34,665 bases of DNA, from assembly GCA_021531865.1 (NCBI GenBank), contig JAFBIW010000020.1, positions 1 to 34,665 of the forward strand, written 5' to 3'. The translations under genes and the position numbers were made by a program. A model generated the notes under the pieces. That model saw nothing but the letters and a program-made list of their open reading frames with translations. It ran no database searches and had not been told where the DNA came from. Shown here one piece after another: positions 30,011-34,665 of the stretch (position 1 is the stretch's first letter; every line of letters begins with the position of its first letter). Source of the DNA: Butyricicoccus pullicaecorum (GTDB lineage: Bacteria; Bacillota; Clostridia; Oscillospirales; Butyricicoccaceae).

Positions 30011-31915
30011 ATGAAACAGAAAATACTTCGCCTGCTGGCTGTCGCCCTGTCCCTTGCCCTGTGCGTGGTGTTCGCCGCCGCCCTGCTGGTTTATGCCCGC
30101 CCCATGGAGGACGCGGTCTATAACCTGTCGCTGTTCTGGGAGGGCGAGGCGATCCCGGCAGATTGGGTCTACAACGATAAGGGCTGGACGGTATTTACGC
30201 AGGAGGGAGATACGGTCACCGAACTGTCCCCCGACGGGTTCGGCGGCTTTACCGGCCTTTCCGCGCCGGGGCAGACCTTCTATTTCTCACGCATCATGAC
30301 AGAAGAGCTGGACAATCCTACCCTGCGGCTGGACGCGGCCAACCGGAATGTGGCCGTTTTTCTGGACGGCAAGCTGCTCTACACCGACTGCCCGGAGCTG
30401 GACAACCGGATCGGATATCTGACCCTCCCCATGCTGGAATGGGACAGAACAGAGAAGGTTGTGGTCACGCTGCCGCCCGACTACGAGGGGAAGACGCTGA
30501 CCATCGCCCAGTCCACCGGCCTCTTCGGTGAAAAGCAGGAGCCGGACAGCACCGTCTGGCCCTGTGCCGTCACCCTGTACTGCGGCTATGCCTACGAAAG
30601 CGCCCTGATCGCGGAGAGCTTTCAGACGGCCATCCCCGCCGCGTGGTTCTTTCTGGCGGGCGCGTTCCTGCTGGCGGTGTTCGTTCAGCAGGTCTTTCGC
30701 GGAAAGGCGGATGCGGGTCTGGTCTGCGCGGCGGTCATGGCCTTTTTGTGGCTGACCTCCCGGATGGATATGACCAGCTTCGCCCTGTTCTATTTCGGCC
30801 AGCCCCCGGTGGATATTGCCCTGCTGTGCCGGGAATTTGCGCTCACCGCCCTTCTGGTATTCCTGTGCAGCCGTCTGGCGGGATGGCGACGGATCATTCC
30901 GGCGGTCCTGACCGGCGCACAGGGTCTGGCCGCGCTGGTGTACCTCGGCCTTCAACTGACCGGAAGGCTCTCCTTCGGCTTCCTCTCTGCAATGTATGCC
31001 CTTGACCTCGGTGCGCTGTTGGCAGCCCTGATCTGCGGCGTTTTGGAGCGGCGCAGAGGCAGCCCGTTCTTCCGCCTGTTCTGCCCGCTGACGTCGGCGG
31101 GAATCGGACTTTGGGGCATCGCGGTGTGTATTGTGCCCGCATGGAGAAGTCAGGTCTTACAGCAGCTTACGCTTAGGTCTTTCCCGTTCTTCCTCTGGCC
31201 GCTGATGCTGCTGATGCTGGTCACAGCGCTGGCTGCGGCGGTGAGCGAGACCATCCACAGGGAGGTCACCCGCCGGACAGAGGCGGATTTGATGGTGCAG
31301 CGTCAGGAGCTGGCGCAGGCCAGCTACGAAACGATGCGCCGACAGCACGAACAGGTGATGATGCTCCGCCACGATATGGCAAAGCACCTGAATCTGCTGC
31401 GGCAGATGACCGGAGAGCCGGAGGTGGCCGGTTATCTGGAGGAACTGATCGGACAGAATGAAAAAATCCGCCCTGTGGTGCAGAGCGGAAATCAAATGCT
31501 GGATATTATTTTGAACGGCAAGCTGACTGCCGCCGCGGACGCCGGGATCAAGGTTGAGATCGTTCGGATGCAGGCGCCGGAGAAGCTGCCTTTGTCTGAC
31601 GCGGAGCTGTGTTCCCTGCTCGTAAATCTCATGGATAACGCGGTGGCGGCAGCTTCCGCGCCGGGGGTGGCGCAGCCTTATATCCAGCTGGACGCGCATT
31701 TAAAAAGCGATTTCTTCGTATTCTCCTGTAAAAATTCCGCAACATGGGAATGGATGCAAGGGAAGAAAGCGCAGGAAACCGTGCCGAAGCACGGTTTCGG
31801 TCTGAAAATCATCCGGCAAATCTCGGCGCGCTACGGTGATCTGATAGAAACGGAGCGCGGCTCTGATTCTTATAAAGTCATGCTGGCGATCCCGCTGGAT
31901 CAGCCCTCCAAATAG
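30011..31915 (+). CDS. Multi-TM GHKL-family sensor histidine kinase with extracellular jelly-roll domain
   Basis: The protein has 634 residues from the ATG at 30011, after AAAAGAGGG. An N-terminal signal-anchor (8-29) is followed by an extracellular beta domain (about 35-200) with LRLDAANRNVAVFLDGKLLY, resembling jelly-roll sensor domains of the 7TMR-DISM type. About seven membrane segments follow (roughly 207-228, 236-253, 268-289, 294-315, 322-345, 358-377 and 391-412). After a coiled region comes the phospho-acceptor MLRHDMAKHLNLL (His454), the N-box LLVNLMDNAVAAA and the G-box KHGFGLKI of GHKL kinases (AgrC/NatK class). These kinases signal to LytTR regulators. One lies immediately downstream but on the opposite strand, with the 3' ends overlapping by 16 bases. 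Confidence 0.9.
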   Translation: MKQKILRLLAVALSLALCVVFAAALLVYARPMEDAVYNLSLFWEGEAIPADWVYNDKGWTVFTQEGDTVTELSPDGFGGFTGLSAPGQTFYFSRIMTEELDNPTLRLDAANRNVAVFLDGKLLYTDCPELDNRIGYLTLPMLEWDRTEKVVVTLPPDYEGKTLTIAQSTGLFGEKQEPDSTVWPCAVTLYCGYAYESALIAESFQTAIPAAWFFLAGAFLLAVFVQQVFRGKADAGLVCAAVMAFLWLTSRMDMTSFALFYFGQPPVDIALLCREFALTALLVFLCSRLAGWRRIIPAVLTGAQGLAALVYLGLQLTGRLSFGFLSAMYALDLGALLAALICGVLERRRGSPFFRLFCPLTSAGIGLWGIAVCIVPAWRSQVLQQLTLRSFPFFLWPLMLLMLVTALAAAVSETIHREVTRRTEADLMVQRQELAQASYETMRRQHEQVMMLRHDMAKHLNLLRQMTGEPEVAGYLEELIGQNEKIRPVVQSGNQMLDIILNGKLTAAADAGIKVEIVRMQAPEKLPLSDAELCSLLVNLMDNAVAAASAPGVAQPYIQLDAHLKSDFFVFSCKNSATWEWMQGKKAQETVPKHGFGLKIIRQISARYGDLIETERGSDSYKVMLAIPLDQPSK

Positions 31916-32625
31916 CGCATGAGCTTGCTTCGTATCTCAGCCTGGCGGTATTTGCTGACGGGGAGCGTGACCCCCGATTTCAGTTCCAATTCGCAGTATC
32001 GGATGGACTGGATAAAAGCCAGATTGACCAGAATCGTCCGATGGCAGAAGGCAAACTGCCGCTCCGGGAGCATGGCGGCCAGCTCCGATATTTTCATGGC
32101 TGTTTCCGTTTGTCCGCCTTCGAGGATCAGCCGGACGCCGCGCTCCCAGGTTTCCGCATAAATCAAATCGGATGGAAGAATCCTGCTCTGACCGCTTGCG
32201 GTTGGCAGCAGGATTTCTTTTTGCGTAAGCCGCGTCCGATAGCAGAACAGCAGCGCCTCACGCAGCCGCGACCGATCAACGGGCTTGGCGAGATACCGAA
32301 GGGCCTCGACTTCATAGCCCCGCAGAGCCATTTCCCGATTGGAGGAAATGAAAATAATCGCCGTATGATCCCCTTTTTCCCGCAGGGCGGCAGCCAGCGC
32401 CATGCCGTCCAGCCCGTCCATCATGACATCCAGCAGGAGGATTTGAAACTGCGCGCCATTTTGGATGGCGTGCAGCAGGTCTGTCCCGCTCTCATAGGCG
32501 TCGATCCGGCAGGACAGCCCTTCCTCCAGCATGGTCTGACCGACCAGCTTTGCGATCTGCTGACGATCCAATGCTTCATCGTCGCAGACAGCGATATGCA
32601 GTTGTGGGCGAGATATTTCCTGCAT
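31900..32625 (-). CDS. LytTR-family response regulator
   Basis: The protein has 241 residues from the ATG at 32625, 7 bases after GGAGG. The receiver (about 8-125) has all key residues: Asp-Asp (AVCDDEA), phospho-acceptor Asp (LLLDVMMDGLDG), Ser (IIFISSN) and Lys (YLAKPVD). The C-terminal LytTR DNA-binding domain (about 140-241) shows SDLIYAETWERGVRLILEGG, FAFCHRTILVNLAFIQSIR and LPVSKYRQAEIRSKL. It is the obvious partner of the convergent GHKL kinase. Likely targets are the direct repeats at 29904-29938 and, through them, the kinase and possibly the giant surface protein. Convergent orientation is unusual because such pairs are normally one operon. Confidence 0.94.
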   Translation of the reverse strand: MQEISRPQLHIAVCDDEALDRQQIAKLVGQTMLEEGLSCRIDAYESGTDLLHAIQNGAQFQILLLDVMMDGLDGMALAAALREKGDHTAIIFISSNREMALRGYEVEALRYLAKPVDRSRLREALLFCYRTRLTQKEILLPTASGQSRILPSDLIYAETWERGVRLILEGGQTETAMKISELAAMLPERQFAFCHRTILVNLAFIQSIRYCELELKSGVTLPVSKYRQAEIRSKLMRYLEG

Positions 32626-32660
32626 GATGGAGCCTCCCGGCGTATCAATTCATAATTTAT

Positions 32661-32688
32661 ATTATAGCATAAATTCCGCAGGCCGCAA
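32661..32688 (-). promoter_or_regulatory. Promoter of the LytTR regulator
   Basis: The minus strand has TATAAT (plus 32661-32666) and TTGCGG (plus 32683-32688) with a 16-base spacer, 36 bases upstream of the ATG at 32625. Between 32690 and 32790 I see nothing else I can name. Confidence 0.6.
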
Positions 32689-32794
32689 GATCGCCGGGGA
32701 CCCTCGGGAGTCGGAGCGGCTCACGGTGCCTTTTATCCGCAGCCCCATGCCGGCGGTCACGTTCTGCGTGTCAATTTATACGTACAATCATGCA

Positions 32795-32824
32795 AAAGGG
32801 CGAGCCCGGATGAACTCGCCCTTT
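32795..32824. terminator. Terminator of the right-hand SLH protein gene
   Basis: AAAGGGCGAG (32795-32804) pairs perfectly with CTCGCCCTTT (32815-32824) around a 10-base loop, 16 bases beyond the stop codon. On the minus strand the stem ends in TTTT. Confidence 0.8.
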
Positions 32825-32839
32825 GCGTTTGGTATGGAA

Positions 32840-34665
32840 TTACTGGTTGGCTTCGCAGAAGCGCATAAGCATGGCTGCGGTTTCCGCACGGGTTGCGCCC
32901 GCCTTGGGCGAGAGCGTGCCGCTGCCGTTGCCGGTCAGCAGGCCGGTTTCAATCGCCCACTGCATCGCGGTAACCGCGTAATCGCTGATGCTGGACGCGT
33001 CGGTGAACGCGGACAGGTCGCCCGCGCCGAGCGGACAGCCGACCGTGCGCCACAGCATGACGGCGAGCTGCTCACGGGTGATTGAGCCGGACGGGTTCGA
33101 GCCGTCGGAAATGCCATTCTCGATCGCCCACTGCTGACCCTTTTCGTACCAGTTCGCACCGCCGGTGGTGTCCGCGCCGCTGCGGCGGGCGAGGATCGTC
33201 CAGATCATCGCCCGGTTGGTGGCGGCAGACGGCGCAAATTCGGTCTCGCTCATGCCGGTCATCAGACCGTTGGCGTAGACGTACTGCACCGCCGTGTCGA
33301 TCCAGGAACCGGCCGCAATGTCGGCAAACGGATGCGAGGTCGGCTGGGTCGGCTGGGTCGGCTGGGCGTCGGAAGCGGGAACGAAGGTCGCCTCAACGGT
33401 GATCTTGGACGCGGGCATGGTGAAGGTGAACTTGCCGTCGCCCTTGTCCTTGTGCTTGACTTCGTCGCCGTCCGCGTCGATGACGGTCAGCGTGTCGAGC
33501 ACATAGCCGTCCTCCGGCTTGACGGTGATCGTGACCGTGTCGCCCTTGACTGCCTTGGCGTCGGACAGCTTGACCGTGCCGTTCTTGGACTTCTCAGTCG
33601 AGACAGCGTAGGTCTTTTCGGAAGAAGAATCAGAGGAAGAAGGCTTCTTATAGGTGATGACCAGCTTCGAACCGTCCTCGCTCATGCTGCAGCGGCTGCC
33701 GAGCGAGATATTGTCCTTACTGTAACCGGTCGTCCCTACATCAATCGTCAGGCTCTTGCGGCTAATGGATACCTTTTCCGAGCCAACACCGGGCTGCAGC
33801 ACGATCGTGTCGCCGCTGGAAGCCGCGTCGATCGCCGCCTGCAGGGTCGGATAGCTTTCGCCGTTGACCATTGCAGCAGAGGTAACCGTACCGGACAGAA
33901 GCAGTTCACTGAACTTGGTAATTTTCAGAACGGCAACGCCGTCTTCGATTGTGAAGCGCTTGTTGCCCTGATCTTTGTAGAAATATTCCACGCTACCGTC
34001 CGCACAGGTATGTCTGATCTCCTGAACCTCCAGACCAGCCGGAATTGGGAGTCTTACTGTGATCTTCGAGCCATTAAGCTGATGGTTTCCAACATCCACA
34101 GTATTATCCTGTGCTGTGCCGTTTACCTTAACGGTTGCAACAGGCTTGACCTCAAAGGCAATAAAGGTGGTTGTATCATCAGAAGACAAATTCACATCAG
34201 TAACGGCAACATTGACACCGATTTCGATTTCAACGACATCTTCCGGAGTGGTATCCGTTACGCCAGCAGCAGCGATAATCGACTGCTTTTCTTCTGTCTT
34301 CAGCGCGTCGGAAACGCCGGAGACCGAAGATTGATGAATGACTTCTTCAATCTTGGACTTGTCATCCGCTGAAATCTTATCACTATCATCCGGAATCGCA
34401 ACTTCAACCTTCTCGGAAACAACGACAGATGCCTCAATGGGAGGCACATTAGTCAGAGTGAAAAAGTAGCCGGGTTTATCAGATTCCGCAACATAGTAAC
34501 CCTCTGCCTTGTAAGCAGACGGATCATATACAAAGTGACCGCCGGAAATAGAAAGGGTAGAAATGTCATTTTCCCCTGTACCCTTGGTAACCAAACCGTT
34601 AAAGCAGCCGTCCGTTACGGTCAACTTGCCCAATTCATAGTTGCCGTCCGTCGTGTAACCGGTTG
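32840..34665 (-). CDS. SLH-domain surface protein (3' part, runs off right edge)
   Basis: The frame is open to the window edge; the apparent start at 34633 is an internal TTG leucine codon, so the real start lies to the right. About 608 residues are visible. They begin with a beta-rich unit containing LSISGGHFVYDPSAYKAEGY, a motif common in gut Firmicute surface proteins. An acidic helical stretch follows, then a domain with LQAAIDAASSGDTIVLQPG, the first rung of a pectin-lyase-like fold. Next is a bacterial repeat (GTVKLSDAKAVKGDTVTITV, then FTFTMPASKITVEATF), a Pro-Thr linker (PTQPTQPTSHP) and three SLH motifs (NGLMTGMSETEFAPSAATNR, AMIWTILARRSG, NGISDGSNPSGSITREQ, TGLLTGNGSGTLSP). The SLH block is closely related to that of the giant protein, so both should bind the same wall polymer. 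Confidence 0.9.
   Translation of the reverse strand, partial: TGYTTDGNYELGKLTVTDGCFNGLVTKGTGENDISTLSISGGHFVYDPSAYKAEGYYVAESDKPGYFFTLTNVPPIEASVVVSEKVEVAIPDDSDKISADDKSKIEEVIHQSSVSGVSDALKTEEKQSIIAAAGVTDTTPEDVVEIEIGVNVAVTDVNLSSDDTTTFIAFEVKPVATVKVNGTAQDNTVDVGNHQLNGSKITVRLPIPAGLEVQEIRHTCADGSVEYFYKDQGNKRFTIEDGVAVLKITKFSELLLSGTVTSAAMVNGESYPTLQAAIDAASSGDTIVLQPGVGSEKVSISRKSLTIDVGTTGYSKDNISLGSRCSMSEDGSKLVITYKKPSSSDSSSEKTYAVSTEKSKNGTVKLSDAKAVKGDTVTITVKPEDGYVLDTLTVIDADGDEVKHKDKGDGKFTFTMPASKITVEATFVPASDAQPTQPTQPTSHPFADIAAGSWIDTAVQYVYANGLMTGMSETEFAPSAATNRAMIWTILARRSGADTTGGANWYEKGQQWAIENGISDGSNPSGSITREQLAVMLWRTVGCPLGAGDLSAFTDASSISDYAVTAMQWAIETGLLTGNGSGTLSPKAGATRAETAAMLMRFCEANQ

Noticed and set aside
32690-32790. 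Possible coding scrap (DTQNVTAGMGLRIKGTVS on the minus strand)
   Set aside because: It is short, has no start, and no family is recognised.
1-34665. Circular replicon closing the left and right surface-protein halves into one gene
   Set aside because: The left end is the N-terminal half and the right end the C-terminal half of minus-strand genes, but the left gene exits leftward and the right gene enters from the right. Joining would be topologically possible, yet no terminal overlap or shared module supports it.

Overview
The window looks like chromosome from a GC-rich anaerobic gut Firmicute, most likely of the Clostridia (Oscillospirales/Ruminococcaceae type). The evidence is SLH-domain surface proteins with InlB-type repeats, a Spo0A-like regulator, desulfoferrodoxin, a YesM/YesN-type sugar ABC locus, and many consensus TTGACA/TATAAT promoters. 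I assign no species.

Layout. (1) 1-2045 is AT-richer and holds the 5' part of a secreted surface protein on the minus strand. Its leader carries a promoter, a 24-bp palindrome at the likely transcription start and a GC hairpin. (2) 2046-3170 is a collapsed polyphosphate kinase/exopolyphosphatase fusion. (3) 3200-9000 is compact regulatory and stress DNA: a solitary ArsR regulator with operator and a 21-bp-period repeat, a Spo0A-like regulator, a DUF134-NifX fusion followed by superoxide reductase, a YolD-like protein, a decayed Cas3 fragment, and a MarR-MATE operon with twin operators. (4) 8977-12933 holds a histidine-kinase scrap, azlCD, a flavodoxin-like gene and tetR-rsgA (rsgA has a frameshift). 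(5) 13144-18960 is a sugar-ABC/two-component operon. Nearly every gene except the YesM-type kinase is shortened or fused to a neighbour. (6) 19347-29789 is one gene for a 3480-residue SLH surface protein. (7) 29790-32625 encodes a multi-TM GHKL kinase and a LytTR response regulator. They are arranged tail to tail with 16 bp of overlap, and a 20-bp-period direct repeat lies upstream of the kinase promoter. (8) 32840-34665 is the 3' part of another SLH protein.

How it fits together. Intact functions centre on envelope display (three large surface proteins), local transcription factors with visible operators (ArsR, MarR, TetR), oxygen/redox defence (superoxide reductase, NifX-type protein) and small transport systems. 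The kinase/LytTR pair is placed to control the giant surface protein gene and/or itself. The most unusual property of the window is repeated gene collapse. At about ten places the front of one gene or domain is joined to the back of another, often at motifs the two parents share. This could be genuine deletion-driven decay or an assembly artefact. Read mapping across the junctions would separate the two.

The long open frames opposite the giant gene are codon-bias shadows and are not annotated. I found no tRNA, rRNA, CRISPR array, insertion sequence or replication origin.
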